Of a DNA stretch of 64,000 nucleotides, positions 1-10,484 are shown one piece after another. A program made the translations under genes and the position numbers. Position 1 is the first letter of the stretch; each line of letters opens with the position of its first letter. Source of the DNA: Hysterangium stoloniferum. Taxonomy: Eukaryota; Basidiomycota; Agaricomycetes; Hysterangiales; Hysterangiaceae. The notes beneath the pieces were generated by a model that worked only from the letters and a program-made list of their open reading frames with translations, searched no databases and was not told where the DNA came from. The stretch lies in assembly GCA_015178975.1 (NCBI GenBank), contig WHVD01000137.1:156299-220298 (forward strand), given 5' to 3'.

Positions 1-2
1 TT

Positions 3-2549
3 GAAAATAAACTTGGTCAGACGATTAAGATTTTTAGGGATGACAAGGGTGGAGAGTATATATCAAAGGAATTTGATGCCTTCCTTGCAAATGCTGGCAT
101 TAGTCGGCAGCATACTGTCCGAAGTGAGCCTCACCAGAATGGTGTGGCTGAGCGCTTTAATAGGACACTGGAAGAAGGGTCCACTTCAATTTTGACTGAA
201 TCCCACCTTCCTCCTTCTTTTTGGGGACGTGCTGTTCTTGCAATTACTTATGTACGCAATCGCTCCCCTACTACTGCTCTTAAGCATTCTGTGCCCTATA
301 CTGCTTTCCATGGCAGAAAACCAGATGTGTCAAATCTTAGGGTATTTGGATCCACTGCCTATGTACATATGCAGAAGGATCAACGTGTTGGACTTGGCTC
401 TCACACACAAAAGTGTGTCTTCATTGGATATCCTTCAGATTATAAGGGTTGGTTATTTTACAATCCACTGACTAAAAAGATTATAATCAGTAATAATGCT
501 GTTTTTGATGAGAGAGTTTTGCCAGGACTATCTAAGCAGACTACACCATCACCACCACCACTATCTATTCCTAAGGTTTTTCCTGATACCCAACAATTCA
601 TTGATATGTTTATTCCTGGCCCCTCTGGGTCTACTCAGGTGGGAGCTCCACAGGAACCAAATCAGGTGGGAGATGATCAGGGTAATGCTTTGGCTCCTGA
701 TTCAGGCTCTAGCTCTGATTCTGCTTCTGAGCATTCACCAAGTCCTCCCCCTCAACCACGTCGCAATCCACCCAGAAACAGAGTTCCTCCTATGCGTTAC
801 CCTGCTAACATCCACAACTATAGAGAATCTACTCCTGTAGTTGAGTCCAGTGATGAAGCAGAGGATTCTGTACCAGCTTCTCCTCAACCAGTAGAGTCTG
901 AGGAGGAAGCTCTAGGTGCCAGTGAAGGAGATCTTTATATCTCTGTAGATGAGGCCTTTGAGTTTGCTTACAAGGCTAGTGCCAATGATAATGCACCTAG
1001 AACTCTCAAAGAGGCCTTGCAAAGTCCTAATGCTGACAAATGGTATGATGCTGCATATGCTGAAATGCAATCTTTGCTTGAAAATGGCACCTTTCGTCTT
1101 GCCAAATTACCTGAGGGTCGTAAAGCTATTGGCTCTCGTTGGGTATTTGTAATAAAGCGTAAAAAGGATGGCTCAATTGACAAGTTCAAAGCTTGTCTTG
1201 TTGCCAAAGGCTATGCACAGCGACCAGGGTTTGACTTCACTGATACCTTTGCTCCTACTGCCAAATGGGCCACCTTACGTGCTGTTCTAGCTTTGGCTGC
1301 ACTAGAGGATATGGAACTTGAGAGTATAGATATCTCTTCTGCATTCTTAAATGGTGAACTTGAAGAGGAGGTGTACTTGCAACAACCTGAGGGTTTTCAC
1401 CAAGGTGCTCATGATGAGTTTTTACTTCTCTTGAAAGGACTTTATGGTTTACGTCAATCACCACGTATCTGGCACAAGAAGTTGAATGCTGTCTTGCTCA
1501 GCTTGGGTTTCAAACAGGTACTATGTGATCATAGTATTTGGGTCTTCCAAAAGGGTGATGTCAAAGTCATTATACCAGTATTTGTAGATGACATGACTAT
1601 TGCATCTAAGTCCAAGGAGGCTATCAAGAAGCTCAAAGATGATCTAAAGAGCCACTTCAAATTGCATGATCTTGGTCCAATTACTTACTTATTGGGTGTT
1701 GGCATTGAACGGGACAGGAAGAAGAGAACCATTACTCTATCACAGCGGCAATACATTTTGGACATGTTACAGCGTTATGGTCTTGCTGATTGCAATCCAA
1801 TTAGTACACCTATGGTGCCTAACTTGAAATTGAGTAAAGACCAGGCTCCAGTATCCCCTGAGGAGATTGCATATATGAAGGACATTCCATACATCCATGC
1901 TGTTGGGTCTCTTATGTATTTAGCTGTTGCCACTCGTCCAGACATTGCTTACACTGTTGGTGTATTGGCTAGATTCAATCACAATCCAGGAAAGGCTCAT
2001 TGGCTAGCAGTAAAACATCTTTTCCGCTACCTCAAAGGCACCCTTGACTTGGGTTTGACCTATGGCCCTAGTAATGACAAGGAACTATTTGTGTCCTATT
2101 CAGATGCTGATCATGGAGGTGATAAATCTACTGGAAAATCTACTGGTGCATATGTGGTTAAAATGGGTACTGGAGCCATTAGCTGGCAGAGTAAACTGCA
2201 AACTATTGTTACTCTCTCTACTACTGAAGCAGAGTATATTGCAGCAGTATCAGCAGGTGCAGAGGTATTATGGTTGCGGAATTTGTTTGAGGAATTGGGA
2301 TATCCTCAAAAGACTGCATCCACATTGTACCTTGACAACCAATCTGCTATGGCAGTTGCCAGAGATCCTGAACACCATGGTCGAATGAAGCATCTTGATT
2401 TGAGGACATATTGGTTAAGGCAGGAAGTTGATAGTGGGAAGATTAAAGTGGTTCATCTACCTACTTCAGAGATGCCTGCAGATTTATTAACCAAACCATT
2501 GGCTAAGCCAAAGGTGGAATATTTGAGAAAACTATTGGGACTAGCATAG
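3..2549 (+). CDS. Ty1/Copia retrotransposon polyprotein, 3' part (integrase, RT, RNase H)
   Basis: The frame is open from the window edge, so the 5' part (gag, protease, start of integrase) lies outside; a GTG at 144 is only an internal codon. In order I see the end of the integrase core (RDDKGGEY with the second Asp, then NGVAERFNRTLEE with the catalytic Glu), a Pro/Ser-rich linker, reverse transcriptase (DISSAFLNGELEEEVY, LYGLRQSPRIWH, and FVDDM as the YVDD box) and RNase H (SDADHGGD, STTEAEYIAA, then the DNQSA and RMKHLD blocks). The order integrase before RT is diagnostic of Copia. The visible 848 codons have no stop or frameshift, so this copy could still be coding. A purine-rich tract (2561..2570) and an LTR follow directly. 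Confidence 0.95.
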   Translation, partial: ENKLGQTIKIFRDDKGGEYISKEFDAFLANAGISRQHTVRSEPHQNGVAERFNRTLEEGSTSILTESHLPPSFWGRAVLAITYVRNRSPTTALKHSVPYTAFHGRKPDVSNLRVFGSTAYVHMQKDQRVGLGSHTQKCVFIGYPSDYKGWLFYNPLTKKIIISNNAVFDERVLPGLSKQTTPSPPPLSIPKVFPDTQQFIDMFIPGPSGSTQVGAPQEPNQVGDDQGNALAPDSGSSSDSASEHSPSPPPQPRRNPPRNRVPPMRYPANIHNYRESTPVVESSDEAEDSVPASPQPVESEEEALGASEGDLYISVDEAFEFAYKASANDNAPRTLKEALQSPNADKWYDAAYAEMQSLLENGTFRLAKLPEGRKAIGSRWVFVIKRKKDGSIDKFKACLVAKGYAQRPGFDFTDTFAPTAKWATLRAVLALAALEDMELESIDISSAFLNGELEEEVYLQQPEGFHQGAHDEFLLLLKGLYGLRQSPRIWHKKLNAVLLSLGFKQVLCDHSIWVFQKGDVKVIIPVFVDDMTIASKSKEAIKKLKDDLKSHFKLHDLGPITYLLGVGIERDRKKRTITLSQRQYILDMLQRYGLADCNPISTPMVPNLKLSKDQAPVSPEEIAYMKDIPYIHAVGSLMYLAVATRPDIAYTVGVLARFNHNPGKAHWLAVKHLFRYLKGTLDLGLTYGPSNDKELFVSYSDADHGGDKSTGKSTGAYVVKMGTGAISWQSKLQTIVTLSTTEAEYIAAVSAGAEVLWLRNLFEELGYPQKTASTLYLDNQSAMAVARDPEHHGRMKHLDLRTYWLRQEVDSGKIKVVHLPTSEMPADLLTKPLAKPKVEYLRKLLGLA

Positions 2550-2570
2550 AGCTGTCTCATCAGGTGGGAG

Positions 2571-2877
2571 TGTTAGAGTATGATACTACAGCTCTAACAT
2601 AGTCTATTATGATCTCCATATTTTTCTGATATTTGTAGTATTTTTCCCAGCACTGTAGGTGCAGTATTGAGTGAGTTACCTTAGGTCGGTACCTCCTGTA
2701 TAGGTGCTTAGATAAGCACCTAGTAGTATAGTCCACTGTGGGTGTGGGAAAGTCTCCTTAGTGTTTACTTTCCAATCACACTCACAGGTATGTCTTTACA
2801 GTTGAATATACTTAGTGTTTACTTTCCAATCACACTCACAGGGGTGTTCTGCAAAGTGTTATTCAACTGTTTCAACA
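2571..2877 (+). repeat. 3' LTR of the Copia element (307 bp)
   Basis: It begins TGTTAGAG right after the polypurine tract CAGGTGGGAG (2561..2570) and ends TTTCAACA, giving TG...CA termini with a TGTT/AACA inverted match. The next base resumes Gypsy reverse transcriptase sequence, matching copy B at about 63.68 kb, so the right border is set by the interrupted host element. The expected 5-bp duplication would be GCCAT (2878..2882); the left copy is outside the window. A 32-bp direct repeat (2757..2788 and 2811..2842) lies inside this LTR. Confidence 0.85.
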
Positions 2878-3361
2878 GCCATTTGGGCTCAGAAACGGCC
2901 CCTCTACATTTCAGCACGTCATGCAAACGGTTCTAGCACCCTACTTGTGGATTTTTTGTTTAGTCTACATCGATGACATAGTCATATTCTCTAAGAACTG
3001 GGATGATCATTTGCTTCACCTGAATCAGGTGCTTGGCGCTATCGCTTCGGCCGGTATTACTCTCTCTCCCAAGAAATGTTTTATCGGATATAATTCGATA
3101 TTGTTATTGGGTCATAAAGTATCTAGGCTGGGTTTTTCAACCCATCAAGAAAAGGTTCGCGCTATATTGGAATTGGCCCCACCCACTAAGGTTTCTGATC
3201 TACAACGGTTTCTTGGAATGGTCCTTTACTTTTCAGCATATATACCATTTTATTCATGGATGGTGTCCCCTTTATTCTCGCTCCTAAGAAAGGGAACACC
3301 TTGGACGTGGACTGCTGAACATGTCCGAGCTTATGAGGATGTTAAAACTGCATTAGGATCA
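2878..3361 (+). pseudogene. Gypsy reverse transcriptase fragment (copy A)
   Basis: The frame carries the end of the PFGLRN box, then LVYIDDIVIFS (YIDD catalytic motif) and the downstream thumb/connection segment through SDLQRFLGMVLYFS and GTPWTWTAEH. It is cut on the left by the Copia LTR and on the right, just after the TALGS region, by another LTR. Compared with copy B it keeps the correct frame through the FLGMVLYF block, where copy B is frame-shifted. It is a remnant without RNase H. Confidence 0.9.
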
Positions 3362-4240
3362 TGTGATGTATCTAGTATATATTCACGAATTTTCCCTTAA
3401 TTTTCCCGAATTTATTTCAATTTATTTTATTCTATTTTATTTTATTTATTAATTCAAGAATTAGGCTATTTCCTTTTAACTTCGAATACTCAAAGCTTCG
3501 AATGACATCATATTATGTAATCGAAGCCTAGAGCGGTCGAAATATAAGTATAATAAAGCCGGGTTATCTGATTTCGAGAGACCGGGTTTTTATTATATTA
3601 TATTAGTACATATATGCGCATTATTATCGCGCGATCACGTGACATCACGTGACGACGACGTCACGACGTGTTTACAAATTGTCGCGAGTAGTTTTCGCAG
3701 CCGCTGGCCGCGTTTATTTCCGTTTCGGCGCCACGGCTTATTTTGCTTCCACCCTCGGCCATCCCGGGTTTATTTCCTGACTCGACCGGTTCGGATCTTC
3801 GGTTCGGATCTTCGAGTCGGGTGATAGCTATGACATCATAGCGGAATTATAGAAACTTTTAGAAGCTTCCAATAATTTCCTAATTAGTTATTTAGCTATT
3901 ATTAAGCAAAAATCTCTACATGTATAAAAGGAGGCCTAAATCACTGAATAAATCACTACTACTTTATTACTATCAACAGCACCAGCTCAAAGCTTATCTA
4001 ATCATCCTAAGGACAAAAATAGCCTTAGTCTGATATCTAACTGCAAGCACCTACACTTGCAGCATCTTGAACTCTTTCTCTTGAACTTAGCTAATTCATC
4101 TAAGTTCCCTCAGCTTCCCGGAAAACCTTTAGGCTTACTAATCACTTAAGTAAATCTAAATTCTCATTACTGAAATCCCTGCCCGTTTAGGTTATTCAAG
4201 AGCCCATTTTAACAGCACAGTTAATCGATCTTTAAACACA
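3362..4240 (+). repeat. LTR-like insertion (879 bp) replacing the Gypsy RNase H region
   Basis: It has TGTG...CACA termini, a TATA-like box (TATAAAAGG at about 3924) followed by a presumed transcribed region, and no coding capacity, all typical of an LTR. On the left it joins Gypsy sequence equivalent to copy B 63203 and on the right sequence equivalent to 62731, so about 468 bp of Gypsy (RNase H) is missing. No matching 5-bp target duplication is present, which fits recombination between two LTR insertions rather than one clean solo-LTR event. No second copy of this family was seen in the window. Confidence 0.7.
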
Positions 4241-6106
4241 TGGGGGGCGATATACGCTGCATTTCCAGGTCTCGAGATTTTGCATCGAGCAGGGGGAGTT
4301 CACAGCAACGTGGATCCACTGTCCAGACTCCCTCGGGTACCAGCCTTCGTGAGCCCTATTAGAGATGATTTGCAGGCTATCACCTCGACTTCTCTGGACA
4401 AGAATACTGAGGAAAAACTATGGAAAGACGAACCCGCTAAGAAAGCGGTCTTCTCTACCATACTCGATTCTATGGAGCCTTTTGGAGTAACTCAAAAGGT
4501 CCGACGGTCAGAATGGGATACTCATAACGCAATAAGGAATGACCAGGAAGACGAGTCCGACTTCGCATTGTGTCATCCTCAGCTACTAATCAGCATCGAG
4601 GAGGGATATATAAAGAAATTTCTAGAGGGTTATTCAAAGGACCCGGTTTTCAGGAATCTCTATGCTTTAGATACCCCTTCACCCAACGCAGTTGTTACTC
4701 CTTCTCACTACTTCGTGGGAGCAAACCGACTCCTGTACTTTCGCGACTCGGACTGGAAAAGTCGAGTCTGTGTACCCAGAACCATGATTAACTCGATTCT
4801 AAGGTTGGTGCATGATAACCCTTTTGAGGGAGCACACGCCGGAGGCCAGCGGTTGTTCAACCTGATGAAAGACCGGTTCTTTTGGCCGAGAATGCTACAA
4901 GATTGCGTGTCGTACGCGCGTACCTGCGATATCTGCCAAAAAACCAAAGTCGATCGCACCGCTCGTCAAGGAGCCCTCAGACCGGCTGACATACCTTTTA
5001 GGCCATTCGAGGTAGTTTCTATGGACTTGATCACTGGACTACCCGATTCAGGAAAGGATTCGTATTCCGCAGTCTTCGTTGCCGTTGATAAATTGACGTG
5101 CTACGCTATTACAATACCTACCTTTTCGAACCTTACCGCTGAAGGATTCACACGAATATTTGTCAAACAGGTAGCAAGCCCCTTCGGACTGCCCTCTCGA
5201 ATAATCTGTGACCGGGATAAAAGATGGACCTGCAGGTTTTGGCGGGAAGTCTGTAAGATCTATGGTACCACCCTTGCAGTATCTTCGGCTCATCATCCTC
5301 AAACGGATGGGCAAATGGAGAATATGAACGCGACCATAGAACAGATGCTTCGAGCCTATTGTGCCTCTGCTAAAGAAAGCTGGTCCCAGTGGATTGAGGT
5401 AGTTGTTCACGCATACAACTCGACTGTTCACAGTTCCACAAACTATGCCCCGGCCTTCTTATTAATGGGATACCTCCCAAGAGGAATGTCTCGAGTTCTA
5501 GGAGGTGACGAGCCCCTAGTTCCTAGAGAACTATCAGACAGCCCTATGGCCGACCAATGGATCCTCGAGCTAGAAAATCATCGGCAGATGGCGCGGGATT
5601 CCATCGCTCGAGCCCAAGAGATTCAAGCACGAGTGTATAACAAGAAGCAAAGACCTGTAGAAGATATCTCTGAGGGAGACTTTGTATTGGTGAACCCCCA
5701 CTCCCTCGAACTGGTGGAAGTCAAGGGAACGGGGAAGAAACTGATACAAAGACGGATTGGACCATTCGAGGTCCTTGAGAAATTAAACTCTCAAGTATTT
5801 AGGCTTAAGATTCCCCCGGAGTATCCTATGCATCCAGTCATTAATCGGGATCATCTGCGGAAATATCAACCCTCTCCTTCCAAGCTAGGTCCGAGACCCC
5901 AACTTGAGAACCTAAGAGAGTTGAAATCAGATCACGAAGAATATGAAGTCGAAGCTATTGTTGGACATAGGAAACAGCGAAATCGTCTGCTATTTAGGGT
6001 GCGCTGGAAAGGTTATGGACCCGAGGAGGATTCGTGGTTAAGCAGCACTGACCTTAGAAACGCCCCGGCACTTTTGAGGGCATACAAGGCGCTGTTCAAC
6101 ATTTAA
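4241..6106 (+). pseudogene. Gypsy integrase and chromodomain segment (copy A)
   Basis: The open frame (first ATG 4280, about 608 codons) begins in the tether after RNase H. It has the zinc-binding HHCC region (HDNPFEGAHAGGQ, then CDIC), the integrase core Asp in SMDLITGLPDSG, the second Asp in CDRDKRW, and the Glu in DGQMENMNATIEQ. It ends in a chromodomain (YEVEAIVGHRKQ, FRVRWKGYGPEEDSW). Chromodomains steer chromovirus integrase to heterochromatin. The conserved T of GQTEN in copy B is M here. The frame is intact but lacks the RT and RNase H needed upstream, so it is a broken pol. Confidence 0.92.
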
Positions 6107-6334
6107 CGGGATATATGCGCTCAAGGAATCATCTATTCCCTCTCTTTTGTAACTTCCTTTCAGAAATATCTCAGTTATTCGGTGAGCCATCTCGTTGGCT
6201 TCTATTCTTTTTCATTTTTCTATCCCTTCTGTCGATTGGGACAACCATTAATTGGCAGCGGACACATTTCCCCAAAACCCGGCCACAATTAATGAATTCT
6301 ATTTAACGACCAACCGAGCGGAGTTTCAATTCAA

Positions 6335-6345
6335 TATATATAAAA
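6335..6345 (+). promoter_or_regulatory. TATA-like box upstream of the post-pol ORF
   Basis: TATATATAAAA lies about 95 bp before the ATG of the downstream ORF (6438), inside the non-coding gap between pol stop (6106) and that ORF. The same run is present in copy B near 60630. It may be an internal promoter giving the extra ORF its own transcript; this is inference. Confidence 0.3.
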
Positions 6346-6437
6346 AAAAAGTACACGTAAATTCGCATAAATTTTCTTGATCTTTCACACCACGTCCTTC
6401 CCTCTATCTTCAACTTCACCACTTTTATCGCGTTATA

Positions 6438-9308
6438 ATGCTCCCTTTCCAACAAAACAAGCAAGTCCTCCCTAAGTTCAAAAAGGTCCAGCGAGCCCCG
6501 ACAGCCAGTACATCCACGACTGGCGGGGGATTCATCACCCGCGTGCCTCGTACAGACAATGTCGAGAGCAATTGGGGTACCCAGGAATCAACCCCCCTTT
6601 CGACTTTCTCCTTTGGTGATGAGCCGGGGAAAAATACCGGTACGGATTGGAGCAAGCCGTTAGGCCCCTCCGTCAGGCCATCATCTGAGGAAGTCGCTGC
6701 TAGCATGCGGAAGCAGGAAATGTTCATGGAAGAACACAACGCAAGGAGACTCACCCGCAAAAGAGAAAGGCGTGCTGAGTATAGAAGTCAACAGGAGGCG
6801 AGGGGAGCAAGTGTTACGACCGGGCAAATCCCGCCGGACTCCGGGCACTAACTCATACGCCCCCACGTGCTACAAGCACCAATCGTCTGTTTATAGGATT
6901 TCCCGCCCGGACTCCGTTACGTCAAGACTCGTTACGTTCGACCTCATTAAGACACATATCAGTCACCGGACTTCCCCCGGACCCCGTCTCTGTCTATGTC
7001 CGTCTTCGTCCCACGCATCAGTCACCGGACCCGCTTAGAATCCCGTCACCGCTCTAATCGAGCCCCGTTCCCGTTTTAGTCAAATGACCTGTCACGATTT
7101 AGGACTCCGCTCCCGCTCCGTTTCCCGTTATGGGTTATGCTTTGTCACGATTCGGACTCCGCTCCGTTCCGTCCCGTTCCTAACACCAATTTGGTGTTTA
7201 CTATTCCCGTTCTATGTTTTGCTCATTTCGTCTCATTATTACTGGATTCGGTATGTCATGCATTCCACGATCTATATAAACTGGCAGATGTTGTACATAC
7301 AATCCAGTCAGAAAATTAGCTTAGATTCCCCCCAGTAATCTAATACATTTTCCTCTCTAAAAACCCTACTCTTATCAGACCGCTCGCACTAGTCGGAGCC
7401 CACGGGCTCCGGCGCATCTATCTCTCTCGACTATCTCGATTCACAACTCTCAACTCACGACCTACGACTCACGACCCACGAACCCCCGCCCGGACTCCCC
7501 GGGATTCCCGTCCGCCTGTCTGAAATTGGACAACACGATCTAGCGAGGGCGCAGCCTATAAGCTGAAGCCAAGTCTTACCGGATATCCCGCGGGTTTCTC
7601 CGGAAACCCGGCCTGAGTGTGTATCCTAACAGCAAGAGAAGGAGTCCCCTCCAAGCGGCAGCGGCGTGAGTACAGAGCGCAGTGCGGAAACAGAGCTTCA
7701 GTGCCGATCCTTCCCCCCGCGGGAGAGAAATGGGCCGACTTCGCGGAGACCGATGATAGCGAGGGTGGGACGCCTTGTATTAGGACGACGGGAACCAAGA
7801 GCTGGAAGGAGAAGGAGGGTACCATCTTTTACGACTGGGAGCTACTTCGACGCATTAAGTTGCAACGCATAGTTCTCACCCGAGGGGATGGTCAAACGCT
7901 GCCCCAACAAGAAAAGGGATACCGTAGGGGACCAATTGAGTTTTCCTCGGATGAGGATGAGGAGGAGGACGAGAACAGGAATGGCGTGTATAGTATCCGA
8001 TCTTTGGGAGAGGATTGCCATGAAGGGTTCCTTCTCCCATCTGAAGTTCGTTTCGTAACCAGCGACCCCAACCAAAGACAAACGCGGAGACCGTCATCCA
8101 GAGTATGGAGGGGTCACCGCCCTAGTCAACAGTCACTGGAACGTGAACCTTCCACGATTCCGGTCCCACATCTCTCGCCAACGTCGAGGCTCCTTCCCAT
8201 CATTCACCCTGCACACACTCCCTCAGCCCCAATTCTAACGCCTCATTTACCTCCCTCTTCAAACGCTGTACCAGTCCCAACCTCACTTGGGATATCGAGG
8301 CCCCCTCCCATCCTTCACCCGACACACACTCCCTCTGCCCAACGCAAACCTTCCCCGATTCTAGCACCTCGTCTCTCTCCCTCCCCGAAAGCTATACCGG
8401 TACTGACCCAACTTCCGCCATCACCGGGTATCCCTCCCGATTCTCCGTATTCATATTGCGTGTCCTTGGGTAGCCCTATCCAGGACCTTCCACCAGAGCG
8501 AATGGATGTCGATTTGGACCCCCCTACACTGGACGTCATTGATCCCCTGGCAAGCAGAAAGGTGAAGGAGATGCAGAAAGCCACCACTCCTCTCCGAGAA
8601 CAATCCCCTATTCCCGTCCTTGACAGCCCGGTTCCCCTCACTGAGCCCGTATCCACAACTTTCTGGATGGGAGTAGCTGTCAACTACCCTTCCGAACAGT
8701 TTCCTGTCAGAAGGGTGCTATCAGAGCTTGTGCCAGTACTTCAACAACCGGTCCTTCAAGGGAGCCTCAAGGGTTGTCGCGGTCTGGCTCCATTGTCGGA
8801 GATAATGGAGGATTTCTATCTCTCCTTCGAGGATCTCGCAGAGGGGAAGAACTTTGCACGAGCAGCACAGGAGATTAAACTCTCTATGTTCCGGCACATC
8901 ATAGTGGAGCTTCACCATCTGCCCCCAGACTCAGCGAATGTCCTCTCTATTGCTGGCTTAGTAGATTTACTCGAGGCCCTCGTCCTGACGCCTCCCACAG
9001 AGACCACCATGCAACCACACGTCCCTGCCTTACTGCCCGCGTCTTCGTTTCCCCTCCCCAAAGCTCCTCTTCTCACGCGGATTTCCGCTCCGCCGGTTAG
9101 TGTCCGCGCAGTTGTTCGTTGCAGAGAGAAAGCCTACAGACGATGGGCCGACTCTTTGTACAGGAACTCTAGTGATTTGACTCGGGCGAGAATAGCTGAA
9201 TCCTTCAGAGTAAAAAGGGAACGATGGGGAAACCTCATTTTCGACCTTGGGGGATCCTCACAGGAAGCTTGGGGCGGCGTCCCAGATGCTCTTCAACACC
9301 TAGTATAG
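6438..9308 (+). pseudogene. Post-pol ORF of the Gypsy element (copy A), split by a solo LTR
   Basis: Two open segments, 6438..6811 and 7637..9308, join in frame across the solo LTR to give about 681 residues. I do not recognise the family. The N-terminal third is Arg/Lys-rich (RLTRKRERRAEYRSQQEARG), the middle has an acidic patch (DEDEEEDENRN) and long Pro/Ser/Thr-rich repeats (PSPILAPRLSPSPKA). The C-terminal third is an apparently folded domain (NYPSEQFPVRRVLSELVPVLQQ, GLAPLSEIMEDFY, VVRCREKAYRRW, GGSSQEAWGGVPDALQHLV) that recurs in copy B and in a third, diverged element at 10485..11205. No zinc knuckle, signal peptide or clear membrane segment is visible, so neither a canonical gag nor an env is supported. 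The stop at 9306..9308 is 25 bp before the 3' LTR. Confidence 0.75.
6812..7631 (+). repeat. Solo LTR (820 bp) with perfect 5-bp target duplication
   Basis: It starts TGTTACGACC and ends CCTAACA, flanked by GCAAG at 6807..6811 and 7632..7636. Copy B has the uninterrupted site at about 60140, which proves the insertion. The right part contains a motif GGGCGCAGCCTATAAGCTGA (about 7548) shared with the solo LTRs at 41697 and 54147, so the three belong to one superfamily of LTRs. Confidence 0.95.
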
Positions 9309-9333
9309 CACATCTCTTCGAACTGGGGGGCAC

Positions 9334-9972
9334 TGTGAAGGGTATGCATATATCATGATTGGACTGTGGAATAATACATATATTATAGTATTATATTATT
9401 TAGTTCTTACTCTTTTTCCCTAACTCTCTAGATCTTCGAGCATACCCGTATTTCTTAGTTCGAAGTCTTGTGTATATCTATGGGCGCTCTCAGCGCTAAA
9501 TGCAGACAACTTTTTACCCAGCAGACACCACTTCGTAACGACTCAGACATCGAATAACGAGAGGTATCAAGGGTAGTATCTCAGCTACCATAAAGGTAGC
9601 ATTCTCTAGTCTACTAATAGCCTGTTGAACTCAAACCGCTAAGGTCGAGTTCCGCTTTCAAGACTTTGCGCTCGTCGACACCGTAGTCGACTCACACTAC
9701 TAATACTCTATCCTAGACACTCAGTCTTTAGCTGAGTATCTTTCTTATTTCTAGCTACTAGTTGTACCGTAAAAGGTCAACTCGTTATCTTACTGTTCTA
9801 AGCCGTCACGAGCAACTATACAGTTGCTCTTGAGGCGTGCAGTGCGTTCTTATACTAGTACTAACAGTCTAGTAGTCTATAGTATTGTACTGACGGTCAA
9901 TACTCTCTAATAGTAGTTGAATAAACACTATTCTTCGTATATAGAGTGGTCAGAATCCACCACTCTTCACAG
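9334..9972 (+). repeat. 3' LTR of Gypsy copy A (639 bp)
   Basis: A polypurine tract (GGGGGGCAC ending 9333) precedes TGTGAAGGG; the LTR ends CCACTCTTCACA. It aligns along its length with the copy B LTR (57326..57965, opposite strand). Confidence 0.88.
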
Positions 9973-10484
9973 TATGTGGTACATCGACTCTTGTGGGCAC
10001 ACACACGCCAGACCTATGTATTCTAGCGCCCATAGTTTAGAACTCAGACACTTTTTACACTGCAACCACGACTTACCCAGACACCTGTTAGTGTCCTGTA
10101 AGTTGTGATTGGTGTATCATCTCGACCGTCACAGACGGGCTTTAGCTACTCATTCAAACTGAGTTTTGAACTGTCTCAGTCGAAACTCAATCCCTATCTC
10201 AACTCACGTGGACTACATCCACGCTACTCTATTATTCGACTCTCTAACTACTCTACTTGCACTCGAGCAGTTGTCCAGAATCGCACTTAACCAGTCGATT
10301 CTGCTTATTCGTTCTAGCTATCTACCTTACTTTAGATAGCTATTTCTCTCTACCGTATTGAACTAAGTAGTCAATACGTGTTCGGTCCGTATTAGACTTA
10401 GACAGTCAATACATCGTGGTATCGTACTTCAACAGTCGATATTCTTCGTATATAGAACGGTTAGAACTTCTACCACTCTTCACA
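9973..10484 (+). repeat. Remnant of a related LTR into which copy A inserted
   Basis: This stretch has the downstream LTR features seen in neighbouring LTRs (a GGGCACAC region, CAGACACTTTTTACAC, and the end CGTATATAGAACGG...CTTCACA at 10484) but no start. The simplest reading is that copy A landed inside an older LTR whose left half lies beyond copy A. No gene is visible here. Confidence 0.6.

Larger units (their letters stand above)
2878..9972 (+). mobile_element. Chromodomain Ty3/Gypsy element, copy A (defective, composite)
   Basis: This is the 3' two thirds of a Gypsy element in the order RT, (RNase H lost), integrase, chromodomain, an extra downstream ORF, polypurine tract and 3' LTR. 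It is collinear with copy B on the minus strand at 57326..64000. Three foreign insertions break it: a Copia element at the left edge, an 879-bp LTR that replaces the RNase H region (3362..4240), and an 820-bp solo LTR (6812..7631). It cannot make a complete polyprotein. Confidence 0.9.

Noticed and set aside
7617-7636. Start of the second half of the post-pol ORF as an independent gene start
   Set aside because: These codons lie at the end of the solo LTR; the frame truly begins at 6438 and was split by the insertion, as copy B shows.
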